Source of the DNA: Xenococcaceae cyanobacterium MO_167.B27
GTDB lineage: Bacteria > Cyanobacteriota > Cyanobacteriia > Cyanobacteriales > Xenococcaceae
Assembly (NCBI GenBank): GCA_030065935.1
Contig: JASJCP010000037.1
Span: 1-38,075, forward strand
Length of the DNA stretch: 38,075 nucleotides
Direction of reading: 5' to 3'
Shown here: positions 15,195 to 23,409 of the stretch, piece by piece
Numbering within the stretch: the stretch's first letter is position 1
How the letters are laid out: the number at the start of each line of letters is the position of its first letter
Notes under the pieces: model-generated
Told to the model about the DNA's origin: nothing
Databases searched by the model: none
What the model saw: the letters and a program-made list of their open reading frames with translations, nothing else
Program-made: the position numbers and the translations under genes

Positions 15195-16298
15195 ATGAAG
15201 AAGAAAAAAGTTTTAGTAATTGGTGGTTGTGGCAGAATTGGTAGTAGTGTTGCTCAAGATATTGCTACTCATACTGAGGCGGAAGTTATTGTTACAGGAA
15301 GAAATCCTAAAACCAATGTTAAACCTCCTCTTAAATTCTTGGGTTTAGATTTAGCAGATAAACAAGCTGTAAAAGAAGCAATTACAAATGTTGATTTAGT
15401 AGTTCACTGTGCTGGTCCTTTTCATTATCGAGATGGTAGAGTTTTAGAAAATTGTCTTGATTTGGGAATTAATTATCTTGATGTCAGCGATCATCGCTCT
15501 TTTTATGAAAGAGTCATTAAATATCAAGATCAAGCGAAAGCTTCAGGAGTAACAGCGATACTCAATACTGGGATTTTTCCTGGTGTTTCTAACAGCATGG
15601 TTAAGCAAGGGGTAGAACAATTTGATACACCACAAAAAATACATTTAAGTTATGTAGTTGCTGGCTCTGGTGGGGCTGGAGTTACAGTGATGCGGACGAC
15701 TTTTTTAGGTTTAAGAAAACAGTTTGATGCTTGGATAGATGGGAAATGGCAAAAGATTTTACCCTATACGGAAAGAGAAGTGATTGAGTTTCCTAAACCC
15801 TACGGTAAGACAGGGGTATATTGGTTTGATGTTCCAGAAACTTACACCTTTGCTGACTCTTTCGATGTAGAAACAGTAATTACTAAATTCGGTTCTGTTC
15901 CTGATTTTTATAACCATCTTACTTGGATTACTGCCCATATTTTTCCTGAGTCTTGGGTAACTAGTCCTAAAGGGATAGAATTCTTTTCTCAGGTGAGTTA
16001 TTCTATGACTTCGGTAACAGATAAATTTAGTGGTATTGGGGTGGCGATGCGAGCAGAAATTACAGGAATTAAATCAGGAAAACCATCCCAATACTGTTCT
16101 ACTATGGTACATGAAAATACTGCGATCGCTGCTGGTGCTGGTACTGGTAGTATTGCTCAATTACTATTAGAAGAAAAGTTACACAAACCTGGTATCTATC
16201 CCGTAGAGCAAGCTTTACCTACAGATTTATTCCTAGCAGCAATGGATATCAGAGGTATTGAAATCGTTACTCAACTTACAACAGATTCAGGATATTAA
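15195..16298 (+). CDS. Saccharopine-dehydrogenase-like oxidoreductase
   Basis: The 367-aa protein opens with a Rossmann fold, VLVIGGCGRIGSSVAQDIA (about 5-23), followed by VIVTGRNP and the LVVHCAGPFHYRDGRVLENCL segment. These are diagnostic of the saccharopine dehydrogenase NADP-binding family. In bacteria outside lysine metabolism such proteins are short reductases of lipids, carotenoids or unknown substrates. The C-terminal half has no recognised motif. The ATG at 15195 follows AAAGGA at a good distance. No partner gene indicates the substrate; the exporter upstream is separated by repeat DNA. Confidence 0.85.
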   Translation: MKKKKVLVIGGCGRIGSSVAQDIATHTEAEVIVTGRNPKTNVKPPLKFLGLDLADKQAVKEAITNVDLVVHCAGPFHYRDGRVLENCLDLGINYLDVSDHRSFYERVIKYQDQAKASGVTAILNTGIFPGVSNSMVKQGVEQFDTPQKIHLSYVVAGSGGAGVTVMRTTFLGLRKQFDAWIDGKWQKILPYTEREVIEFPKPYGKTGVYWFDVPETYTFADSFDVETVITKFGSVPDFYNHLTWITAHIFPESWVTSPKGIEFFSQVSYSMTSVTDKFSGIGVAMRAEITGIKSGKPSQYCSTMVHENTAIAAGAGTGSIAQLLLEEKLHKPGIYPVEQALPTDLFLAAMDIRGIEIVTQLTTDSGY

Positions 16299-16351
16299 CA
16301 ATGGGTGTCGAAGGATTTTATATGTATAACTTAAACTCATCCCACCCATAA

Positions 16352-16668
16352 ATAACGTGAGATTTTCTGTTGATTGATGAAAAGTTAATTGTTGATTGCT
16401 ATCAATAATGCGCTCAACTATCAACTAAGAGCGAAGGGCGACTATCCCTCCCACCTGGAGCAAGACGGGATGCTCCCCGTTGCTTTTGGTAAGGTAAGAT
16501 AAGAATCATGCTCCGAAGCAATCTCAAATATTAAGTCGGTTAAAACTGACTAATAATAAAGCTTTTAGTCTATTTTAATAGACTTTTAATTTAAGCCGTA
16601 AAATGAATTTTACGGTGGATTATTGGATAGATAGTTAACCTTTTAAAGGTTCATTCAACTCACGTTAT
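16352..16668. mobile_element. MITE-like block bounded by 10-bp inverted repeats
   Basis: ATAACGTGAG (16352-16361) and CTCACGTTAT (16659-16668) are perfect inverted copies about 300 bp apart, with TA at the tips. Inside is a row of stem-loops: AGTCGGTT/AACTGACT, AGTCTATT/AATAGACT, CCGTAAAAT/ATTTTACGG and AACCTTT/AAAGGTT. No protein-coding frame is evident. The arrangement fits a non-autonomous transposon or an excised-IS remnant. It fills the gap between the 15195 gene and ycf54. Confidence 0.55.
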
Positions 16669-16669
16669 A

Positions 16670-16764
16670 TAGCAGTGGTAAAATCTGCCAATAGTCTAAC
16701 AGATTTAGGATAATAAGAATACCCATGGCGGATTTCGTTGTCTAGCAGTGGTAAAATCCGCCAA
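16670..16764. repeat. 22-bp direct repeats with hairpin arms
   Basis: A 22-bp sequence beginning TAGCAGTGGTAAAATC occurs at 16670-16691 and 16743-16764 with one mismatch. Each copy also pairs with a nearby arm: AAATCTG with CAGATTT for the first, GGCGGATTT with AAATCCGCC for the second. The second copy lies just past the ycf54 stop and could serve as its terminator stem. Confidence 0.75.
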
Positions 16765-16768
16765 GAAT

Positions 16769-17098
16769 TTAAGATACAGTTTCTAAGGAAGCTAAAGGAT
16801 CGGAGATTGTTTCCGAAGGAGCTTCCAACTTACCTGTTAAAACATATTCCAATCTGAGTTTTAGCCAAGTAATAAGCTGCTCATTAGTAGAGATTACCGC
16901 AGCAGCAGGTAGGGGACATTTAGCTTTAATTTCAGCAAATTCAGGAGCTTCTAAAAAAGCAGGTTGCTTGACTAACCAAAAATCAATTTCTTTATTTTGT
17001 TCTTGATAGTTACTAGTTCTTTCTTTTAATACTTCCTCAAAAGGTTCTTCTTCTAGTAAGAATTTTTGACTAGCTAAAACGTAATAATAAGTTGTCAT
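16769..17098 (-). CDS. ycf54: Ycf54, Mg-protoporphyrin ME cyclase complex protein
   Basis: The 109-aa protein is Ycf54: it opens MTTYYYVLASQKFLLEEE and carries EIDFWLVKQPAFLEAPEF, KCPLPAAAVIST, ITWLKLRLEYVLTG and APSETISDPLASL, all highly conserved in cyanobacteria and plastids. The protein is needed for assembly or stability of the oxidative Mg-protoporphyrin IX monomethyl ester cyclase that makes the fifth ring of chlorophyll. It lies 100 bp downstream of pdxJ on the same strand, as I recall for the Synechocystis homologues. A run of ATAAATG-like repeats separates the two. The length agrees with known members. Confidence 0.95.
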   Translation of the reverse strand: MTTYYYVLASQKFLLEEEPFEEVLKERTSNYQEQNKEIDFWLVKQPAFLEAPEFAEIKAKCPLPAAAVISTNEQLITWLKLRLEYVLTGKLEAPSETISDPLASLETVS

Positions 17099-17198
17099 CT
17101 TTCATACTGTCCTTGTTTTAACTTGATAATTGCTAAGTCATTGACCACTGAACAAAGTAAATCATAAATGATAAAGGTAAAATGGTAAATGATAAATG

Positions 17199-17921
17199 TT
17201 AAAGCTCACCACGCATTGCCAGTTTCATCTCTTTTACCGCTCTTTCCATTCCTACCATCACCCCACGGGAAATTATACTATGTCCGATGTTTAATTCTTC
17301 CATATTCGGAATACAAGCAACAGGATAAACATTCCAGTAGGTTAAACCATGACCAGCATTAACCCGTAAACCTAATGATCTAGCTTGCTCTGTACCTGTT
17401 TCTAGGGCTGCTAATTCTTGCTTTCTGGTAACTTCGTCCTTAGCATCTGCATATTTACCCGTGTGGAGTTCGATAAATTTGGCTTGGGTTTTAGCAGCAG
17501 CTTCTATTTGGGGTAAGTCTGCATCAATAAACCAGCTTACAGGAATATTTGCATCTTGAAGTTTTGTTACGATCGCACTAAAGCGGTCTAAGTTAGCCAC
17601 AATATCAATACCTCCTTCTGTAGTGACTTCTTCTCTTTTTTCTGGAACGAGAGTCACATAATCTGGTTTAATATCTAAGGCGAAGTCAACCATTTCTGTT
17701 GTAGGTGCCATCTCTAAGTTAAGATGAGTCCTAACTGTTTCTCGCAATAACCGCACATCCCGATCTTGAATATGACGGCGATCTTCTCGTAAGTGAACTG
17801 TAATACCGTCTGCACCTCCTAACTCTGCAAGTACCGCAGCAGCTACAGGATCTGGTTCTACTGTTCTTCTAGCCTGACGAATCGTGGCTACATGATCGAT
17901 ATTAACTCCTAAACTAAGCAC
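17199..17921 (-). CDS. pdxJ: Pyridoxine 5'-phosphate synthase
   Basis: The 240-aa TIM-barrel enzyme joins 1-deoxyxylulose 5-phosphate and 3-amino-2-oxopropyl phosphate to make pyridoxine phosphate (DXP-dependent vitamin B6 route). Family motifs are visible in order: [15 protein letters not shown] (1-17), [15 protein letters not shown] (about 34-48), [31 protein letters not shown] and [18 protein letters not shown] at the C-terminus. The catalytic histidines and glutamate of VHLREDRRH and NLEMA are present. PLP is needed by 5-aminolevulinate formation, so the neighbourhood with ycf54 may reflect tetrapyrrole demand. Confidence 0.97.
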   Translation of the reverse strand: MLSLGVNIDHVATIRQARRTVEPDPVAAAVLAELGGADGITVHLREDRRHIQDRDVRLLRETVRTHLNLEMAPTTEMVDFALDIKPDYVTLVPEKREEVTTEGGIDIVANLDRFSAIVTKLQDANIPVSWFIDADLPQIEAAAKTQAKFIELHTGKYADAKDEVTRKQELAALETGTEQARSLGLRVNAGHGLTYWNVYPVACIPNMEELNIGHSIISRGVMVGMERAVKEMKLAMRGEL

Positions 17922-18085
17922 ACTGCTTTTCTCCTATCGTCTCTGTTCAACTGACAATCTACTATCTTAATTCAGAAATTGCTCAAATTTCTTGCATCAT
18001 TATCTCCATTAAGCTTTATTGATTTCTGACTAAAATGTCATCTTATCCTCCTATTTAGAAGCAATTTTGAGAATCAAGACAGAGC

Positions 18086-18104
18086 TTACTGAATGTTTCA
18101 GTAA
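18086..18104. promoter_or_regulatory. Candidate operator palindrome before adaptor gene
   Basis: TTACTGAA-tgt-TTCAGTAA is a perfect 8-bp inverted repeat in the 230-bp gap between pdxJ and the adaptor gene, which are divergent. Size and symmetry suit a TetR- or LacI-type dimer. No such regulator gene is in the window. Confidence 0.5.
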
Positions 18105-18343
18105 ATTTCGTTCTGACATAAAAATCTGTTGGTTCTCTTAAAATAGGGATATTGATCGATTCTAATTATAAACACCTACTTGTTTTTAGTGATGGGCAAA
18201 CTACAGGAGATGCTATTTGCAAGCACACCCTAGCTGAAGTTAAATCGATGATTGGTGCTTCAATTCCTAAAATAGACTTTTCTTATTATACTCTTACCCT
18301 CCCATCTCAACCGATTAACTTTATTTGTATCGTTCTATTACCA

Positions 18344-19780
18344 ATGATCGATAAACCATCAAAACCAATTCAATGGACTCAAAAAGAGGAAGCCAAGGAA
18401 TCAATACCTCAACGAAAACAGCAGCAGAAAAGAAAGTATTTACTTCAACAGTTACCCTATATTCTGGGGGGATTGGGTATACTTGCAATGTTAGTCTTGG
18501 CATTTCGCCCCTCACCAATTCCTGTTGATGTAGCAGAAGTTAAACGAGCTAATGTGCAGGTAACTGTAGATGAAGAAGGAGAAACCCGTATCCGCAAACG
18601 TTATACTGTTTCTGCTCCTGTAGATGGAAGACTGGCGAGGATTAATTTAGATGAAGGTGATCGCGTTACGAAAGGAGAAATCATTGCTCAAATCGATCCT
18701 TTACCCTTAAACTCTGATATACAAGAAGCAAGAGCTAGATTGCGCCAATGGGAAGCAGAAAAAGCAGGAGTAGAAACTCAGCGTCCCAAACAAGAAGCTA
18801 TATTGCAAGCTGAAGCCAGAATATTAGCAGCAGTAGCCAAACAAAGAGAAGCAGCAGCTAAGGTAGAGCGAGCCAGAGCATCGTTAGAACAAGCAAAACG
18901 CGATCGCCAGCGTTACCAACAGTTACACGCAGATGGTGTAATTTCCCGTCAAGAAAAAGAACGAGCGGAATTAGAAGAAACCACTAGAATTAGAGCCTTA
19001 CAAGCAGAAGAAAGAGTACTCGACAGTGCAACAGCAGAAATCAATGCTGCTAAAAAAGCCCTTTCTATTCTCCGTGCTGAACAACAAGACCCAGATTATC
19101 TATTAGATGTTTATGATGCTCGTATCAGGAGCGTTGAAGCAGAACTGGCAAAATTAACTGATGATGCTAATCGTACTAATATTACATCACCCATTGATGG
19201 TTATGTATTAAGAGTTAATCTCGAAAGTGCCAAGTATATAGAAGCAGGAACAGAATTGTTAGAGTTAGGAAATCCCCAAGACTTAGAAATCGTAGTTGAT
19301 TTATTGTCTTCTGATGCGGTGAAAGTCAAACCTGGTGCTACTATGCTTCTGGAACACTGGGGCGGAGAATCAACTCTTAAAGCAAAGGTGCGTTATATAG
19401 AACCCTCCGCTTTCACTAAAGTTTCCGCTCTGGGAGTAGAAGAACAACGAGTCAATGTAATTGCAGATTTTGTTGACAGTAAAATACCTTTAGGCGATCG
19501 CTATCGCGTAGAAACTAGAACTGTAGTTTGGTCAGGAGAACAAGTTTTAGTGATTCCTTTAAGTGCTTTATTTCGCTGCGAACCAGGAAATAGTCGCAAC
19601 TTATCTAATACTTGGTGTACTTTTGTGGTGGAAAACAATCAAGCCCAAAAACGTCAGATAGAAGTGAGTCAGCGCAGTAATTTTGAGGCGGTGATTGAAA
19701 GTGGATTACAAGAAGAAGAAACAGTAATTCTCCATCCTAACGAGCAGATTAAATCAGGAACAAAAGTTAAAGTACGCTAA
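18344..19780 (+). CDS. Efflux adaptor, HlyD/RND membrane-fusion family
   Basis: The chosen ATG gives 478 aa with a short basic N-terminus, one transmembrane anchor (about 31-53, YILGGLGILAMLVLAF), a lipoyl half (RYTVSAPVDGRLARI, DEGDRV), a long Ala/Glu/Gln/Arg coiled-coil hairpin (about 125-265), the second lipoyl half (TSPIDGYVLRV) and a beta-barrel. It would bridge an inner-membrane pump and an outer-membrane channel. The frame is open upstream to a TTG at 18152 (ATG also at 18248). Those 64 residues look unlike the family, so I prefer 18344, but a longer form cannot be excluded. No pump gene is adjacent; the RTX-like genes downstream lie in the opposite direction. Confidence 0.85.
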   Translation: MIDKPSKPIQWTQKEEAKESIPQRKQQQKRKYLLQQLPYILGGLGILAMLVLAFRPSPIPVDVAEVKRANVQVTVDEEGETRIRKRYTVSAPVDGRLARINLDEGDRVTKGEIIAQIDPLPLNSDIQEARARLRQWEAEKAGVETQRPKQEAILQAEARILAAVAKQREAAAKVERARASLEQAKRDRQRYQQLHADGVISRQEKERAELEETTRIRALQAEERVLDSATAEINAAKKALSILRAEQQDPDYLLDVYDARIRSVEAELAKLTDDANRTNITSPIDGYVLRVNLESAKYIEAGTELLELGNPQDLEIVVDLLSSDAVKVKPGATMLLEHWGGESTLKAKVRYIEPSAFTKVSALGVEEQRVNVIADFVDSKIPLGDRYRVETRTVVWSGEQVLVIPLSALFRCEPGNSRNLSNTWCTFVVENNQAQKRQIEVSQRSNFEAVIESGLQEEETVILHPNEQIKSGTKVKVR

Positions 19781-19829
19781 CCTCCTAGCAGTGCAGCTTC
19801 TTGTCATCAAGTACAATAAACTAGATAAG

Positions 19830-19898
19830 AGTCCTCTTGAGAGGACTTTTATGTATTAGCCAAGAAATTTATTTCTTGGTGATTTACGCGGATGGTGC
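19830..19898 (-). repeat. Two-hairpin dispersed repeat, copy B (inverted)
   Basis: This is the same two-hairpin unit as at 155-224, on the opposite strand: the AGTCCTCT.. palindrome at 19830-19847 and the CCAAGAAAT.. palindrome at 19860-19879, ending in the GCACCA edge. A decayed third copy of the second hairpin is at 19991-20009. Between them is an open frame of 32 codons (19892-19990, MVQYLRTRQKG...) that I do not recognise. The rest of the gap 19781-20112 shows nothing clear. Confidence 0.8.
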
Positions 19899-19990
19899 AA
19901 TATCTGAGAACAAGGCAAAAGGGACAGAAATTGATTGAAATTGCAGAGATTATTGAGTTTTTTCTGACTGCTGCAAGATATCACTATTAG

Positions 19991-20009
19991 CCAAAAAATT
20001 TATTTCTGG
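19991..20009 (-). repeat. Decayed copy of the CCAAGAAAT hairpin
   Basis: CCAAAAAATTTATTTCTGG keeps the shape of the second hairpin of the dispersed repeat with one substitution and one missing base. The preceding ATTAG and following TGATT also match copy B, so it is a partial third copy in the same orientation. Confidence 0.6.
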
Positions 20010-20112
20010 ATGATTGATCTAAACTCAAAATCAAGGAGCATCCCCTGTCAGGGAATTGCTTCTTGAGGAAAAATCTGAGCCTATTGTGAAGAGTGGCTGA
20101 AGAAAACACTAG

Positions 20113-21237
20113 TTACAAATCAAAAGCTTCAAAAGCTACTCCTTGATCTTCAAAAACATTAGAAAGATTCGGATCGCTATTAATAGCAGCAGTTTCTAGA
20201 GGTCCAGCATAGAGGAAGGTGTTATTTTGAGTATTTTGGAAACGATGAAATTCTACACCTTCATTAGCACCAACACCATAGAGGTAAAATTCTGGGATAT
20301 CGATACCATCGTCATTCAACCCTTCTTTGACCCATTTATCTTGTTGCTCCGAATCATCAGCAAAAATTGTATTGTATTCTTCTGTGCCGACATACAAGTA
20401 AGTTCCAGGTACATCAACACTCGCCAAACGATAGAAAGGCTCTAGCTCATCTCCTGGTATGAGACTAGCAGTAAAAGCAGAGTTAACAGTACGATCTTCA
20501 GTCATCCCATCAAGGGAAAAAGTTTGATTGAAATCGCTGTTGCCTAAAATAGCATTTCTTTCGTCGTGGGCGACAAACAGATAAGTACCTGTCTCATGAG
20601 TGGTATTTCTGAAACGGTACATTTCAATCAAGTGATCTGGTACTATGTCTCCTTCTTCCAATACTGCGTTTCTAGTATTTATGATCGCAATCGCTTCGTC
20701 CATTGTTTCCTCGGATAAACCAAGTCTTTCCAGCCCGAAATCCTCTACAGAACTCGCTTCTTCCCAAGTAAAACTGCCTTCATAGCCATCAGAGAAGCGG
20801 AAATTGTTGACAAACTCTTCATAACTAGCACTTCCATCTTCCGCTTCAAATGTTTCGATGCGATTCTCTGGCTCTTGCCAATCAACAAAAAGGGCATATT
20901 GATCCGATTCTGTATCCCCGACAAATAAATGGCGACCATTGTCAATTTCTAAGCTAAAGGAGGTGTCTTTAAAAAAACCTATACCACTAGTCCGAGCTAC
21001 GTCATTATCACTATTACCATTTTCGATAACAATAGTGGCAGAGTTATCGTTAGCCCAATATACATCATCACCAGAACCGCCAACCAAGATAGTAGTGGCT
21101 GCTCCTTCTGGTAGAGAACCTTCAACCGTAGTCAGAATATCGTTTCCTTGTAAACCATATAATATCTCTAAGTCAGAACCGTCTAAGTTATTAACTTCAT
21201 CTAAATCTACTATTTCACTGAAGTTTCCGATAGTCAT
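20113..21237 (-). CDS. RTX-like protein with three DUF5648 repeats, copy 1
   Basis: From the ATG preceded by GGGAGGT six bases upstream (start at 21237) the product is 374 aa. A longer frame back to 21276 adds 13 residues but lacks that ribosome site. The first 60 residues hold glycine/aspartate turns like RTX calcium repeats (GSDLEILYGLQGNDIL, VGGSGDDVYWANDN). The middle is unrecognised. About residues 204-370 are three repeats of one pattern: MYRFRNT..GTYLFV...E, FYRLAS...GTYLYVGTEE, FHRFQNT..NTFLYAGPLE, as in DUF5648, a likely three-lobed beta-trefoil. It is acidic, has no N-terminal signal, and may be exported by a type I system; it is 70-90 percent similar by eye to the gene at 21515. 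Confidence 0.85.
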   Translation of the reverse strand: MTIGNFSEIVDLDEVNNLDGSDLEILYGLQGNDILTTVEGSLPEGAATTILVGGSGDDVYWANDNSATIVIENGNSDNDVARTSGIGFFKDTSFSLEIDNGRHLFVGDTESDQYALFVDWQEPENRIETFEAEDGSASYEEFVNNFRFSDGYEGSFTWEEASSVEDFGLERLGLSEETMDEAIAIINTRNAVLEEGDIVPDHLIEMYRFRNTTHETGTYLFVAHDERNAILGNSDFNQTFSLDGMTEDRTVNSAFTASLIPGDELEPFYRLASVDVPGTYLYVGTEEYNTIFADDSEQQDKWVKEGLNDDGIDIPEFYLYGVGANEGVEFHRFQNTQNNTFLYAGPLETAAINSDPNLSNVFEDQGVAFEAFDL

Positions 21238-21514
21238 AATTACCTCCCTATCTGAATAACTGTACTTCGGGAGCAAATAGTTTTGTAAAAACCTTTTATC
21301 TGAAAGTTAAACAAAATAGCTAAAAGTTCTCGCTCTGCTTAACTTGTTGTTCAAACTAACCACAAACTGAAATCAAACAAAACCTATTACCTATTACCGT
21401 TTCCCAAGGATGAAGAATGAAGGATGAGCAAGGAGTAACGATCGATACCTATTCCCTACGCTTTATATATTAGAAATAAAAAATGAAGAACTTGTGATGA
21501 CAAGTCGTTTATCA

Positions 21515-22627
21515 TTAAAAAGCTTCAAAAGCTACTCCTTGATCTTGAAAAACACCCCTAAGATTCGGATCGCTATTAATAGCAGCAGTTTCTATAGGAC
21601 CAGCATAGAGGAAGGTGTTATTTTGAGTATTTTGGAAACGATGAAATTCTACACCTTCATTAGCACCGACACCATAGAGGTAAAATTCTGGGATATCGAT
21701 ACCATCGAAATCAAAACCTTCTGGAATCCATTTATCTTGTTGATCCGAATCATCAGCAAAAATTGTCTCGTATTCTTCTGTGCCGACATATAAGTAAGTT
21801 CCAGGTACATCAAGACTCGCCAAACGATAGAAAGGCTCTAGCTCATCTCCTGGGGTGAGACTAGCAGTAAAAGCAGAGTTAACAGTACGATCTTCAGTCA
21901 TACCATCAAGGGCAAAAGTTTGATTGAAATCGTTGTGACCTAAAATAGCATTTGTTTCTTCCTTCCCGACAAACAGATAAGTGCCTGTCTCATGAGTGGT
22001 ATTTCTGAAACGGTACATTTCAATCAAGTGATCTGGTAATATGTCTCCTTCTTCCAATACTGCATTTCTAGTATTGACGATCGCGATGGTTTCGTCCATT
22101 GTTACCTCGGATAAACCAAGACTTTCCAGCCCCAAATAAGCACTCAGTTCTTCCCAAGTAAAACTGCCTTCATAGCCATCCCAGGAGCGGAAATTATCGA
22201 CAAACTCTTCATAACTAGCACTTCCATCTTCCGCTTCAAATGTTTCGATGCGATTCTCTGGCTCTTGCCAATCTACAAAAAGGGCATATTGATCCGATTC
22301 TATATCCCCGACAAATAAATGGCGACCATTGTCAATTTCTAAACTAAAGGAGGTGTCTTTTAAAAAACCTATACCACTAGTCCGAGCTACGTCATTATCA
22401 GTATTACCATTTTCGAACGCAAAAATTGTAGAGTTATCGTTAGCCTGATACACATCATCACCAGAACCGCCAACCACGATAGTAGTGGCTATTCCATATG
22501 GTAGAGAACTTTCATTCGTAGTCAGAATGTCGTTTCCTTGTAAACCATATAAGATATCTAAGTCAGAACCGAATAAGTGATTAGCTTCTTCGTTTCCTAC
22601 TATTTCACTGAAGTATCCGATAGTCAT
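21515..22627 (-). CDS. RTX-like protein with three DUF5648 repeats, copy 2
   Basis: The 370-aa paralogue of the 20113 gene starts at the equivalent ATG (22627), which follows an AAGGGGG ribosome site. Architecture is the same: RTX-like turns at the N-terminus (LYGLQGNDIL, VGGSGDDVYQANDN), an unrecognised middle (DTSFSLEIDNGRHLFVGD is identical in both copies), and three DUF5648-type repeats ending GVAFEAF. It stops two residues earlier than copy 1 (no DL). Differences cluster near residues 20-60 and 150-165, where copy 2 has SWDGYEGSFTWEELSAYLGLE. It is upstream of copy 1, and each copy has its own duplicated promoter region. Confidence 0.85.
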   Translation of the reverse strand: MTIGYFSEIVGNEEANHLFGSDLDILYGLQGNDILTTNESSLPYGIATTIVVGGSGDDVYQANDNSTIFAFENGNTDNDVARTSGIGFLKDTSFSLEIDNGRHLFVGDIESDQYALFVDWQEPENRIETFEAEDGSASYEEFVDNFRSWDGYEGSFTWEELSAYLGLESLGLSEVTMDETIAIVNTRNAVLEEGDILPDHLIEMYRFRNTTHETGTYLFVGKEETNAILGHNDFNQTFALDGMTEDRTVNSAFTASLTPGDELEPFYRLASLDVPGTYLYVGTEEYETIFADDSDQQDKWIPEGFDFDGIDIPEFYLYGVGANEGVEFHRFQNTQNNTFLYAGPIETAAINSDPNLRGVFQDQGVAFEAF

Positions 22628-22857
22628 AATTACCCCCTTATCTGTATAAATACACTTCGGGAGCAAATAGTTTTGTAAAAACCTTTATCTGAAAGTTAGA
22701 AAAAATAGGTAAAAGTTCGCGCTCTGCTTAACTTGTTCTTCAAACTAACCATAAACTGAAATCAAACAAAACCTTTTACCTATTACACATTACCTATTAC
22801 CGTTTCCCAAGGATGAAGCATGAAGGATAAAGGATCACGAAGCAGCAACGATCAATA

Positions 22858-22914
22858 CCTATTGCCTATTGCCTATTCTCTATTCTCTATTCTCTATTCT
22901 CTCTTCTCTCTTTC
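22858..22914. repeat. CCTATTG/TCTATTC heptamer array
   Basis: About two CCTATTG copies lead into four TCTATTC copies, then TCTCTTC variants. The array sits inside the upstream region of copy 2 and is absent from the matching place in copy 1. Between 22915 and 23409 no gene is seen; the DNA is AT-rich. Confidence 0.85.
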
Positions 22915-23409
22915 CTCGTTCTCAATTGACTTACTCCCTACACTTTATATCTTAGAAAAAAATGTTGAAGAACTTGTGATAACTAGTAGTCTATTATTAG
23001 AATTAAAGGCACTTTGAATGTATGGCGATCGCTTATTGACTGCTTTATGCTAAATTAGAACATTTATAAGTACACAAAAAAATTATTGTGAGTGAAGAAA
23101 CTGAGTATATTGCCAGTTTAAACTCAGAACAATAGTAAGTATAAATACCCAAGATATTTCCTAAATATTAAACTTTGAGTCTCATAATAAAGAGCCAAAC
23201 TGTAGATTTTTCAAGACATTGACTAAATTACTAGTTTAAACGGTTAATCATTTAGGATTGATAATGATAACTCGAATAATCAGGTCTTCAGATTCAAGTC
23301 TTTTCAATAATATTTATCAAAATTCAAAGTAATATAGCGAAGAAAAAATTTTAGAAGCAGAAATGTTTTGAAACACCAATTTTGATGTTGTTTCTACAAA
23401 AAATAATGA

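Larger units (their letters stand above)
20121..22985. repeat. Tandem gene duplication, two units of about 1.4 kb
   Basis: The unit starting near 20121 is repeated from about 21520. Similarity covers the whole coding region and continues through roughly 250 bp upstream of each start codon, including ACTTCGGGAGCAAATAG, CGTTTCCCAAGGATGAAG and GAACTTGTGAT. The duplicated upstream parts differ by heptamer expansions in copy 2, which is therefore longer. Confidence 0.9.

Noticed and set aside
18152-18343. 64-residue N-terminal extension of the adaptor from TTG
   Set aside because: Unlike adaptor N-termini, and the typical short basic segment before the membrane anchor starts at 18344. Not fully excluded.
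19892-19990. 32-aa frame between two copies of the hairpin repeat
   Set aside because: Short, unrecognised, and its start lies in the repeat; no evidence of translation.
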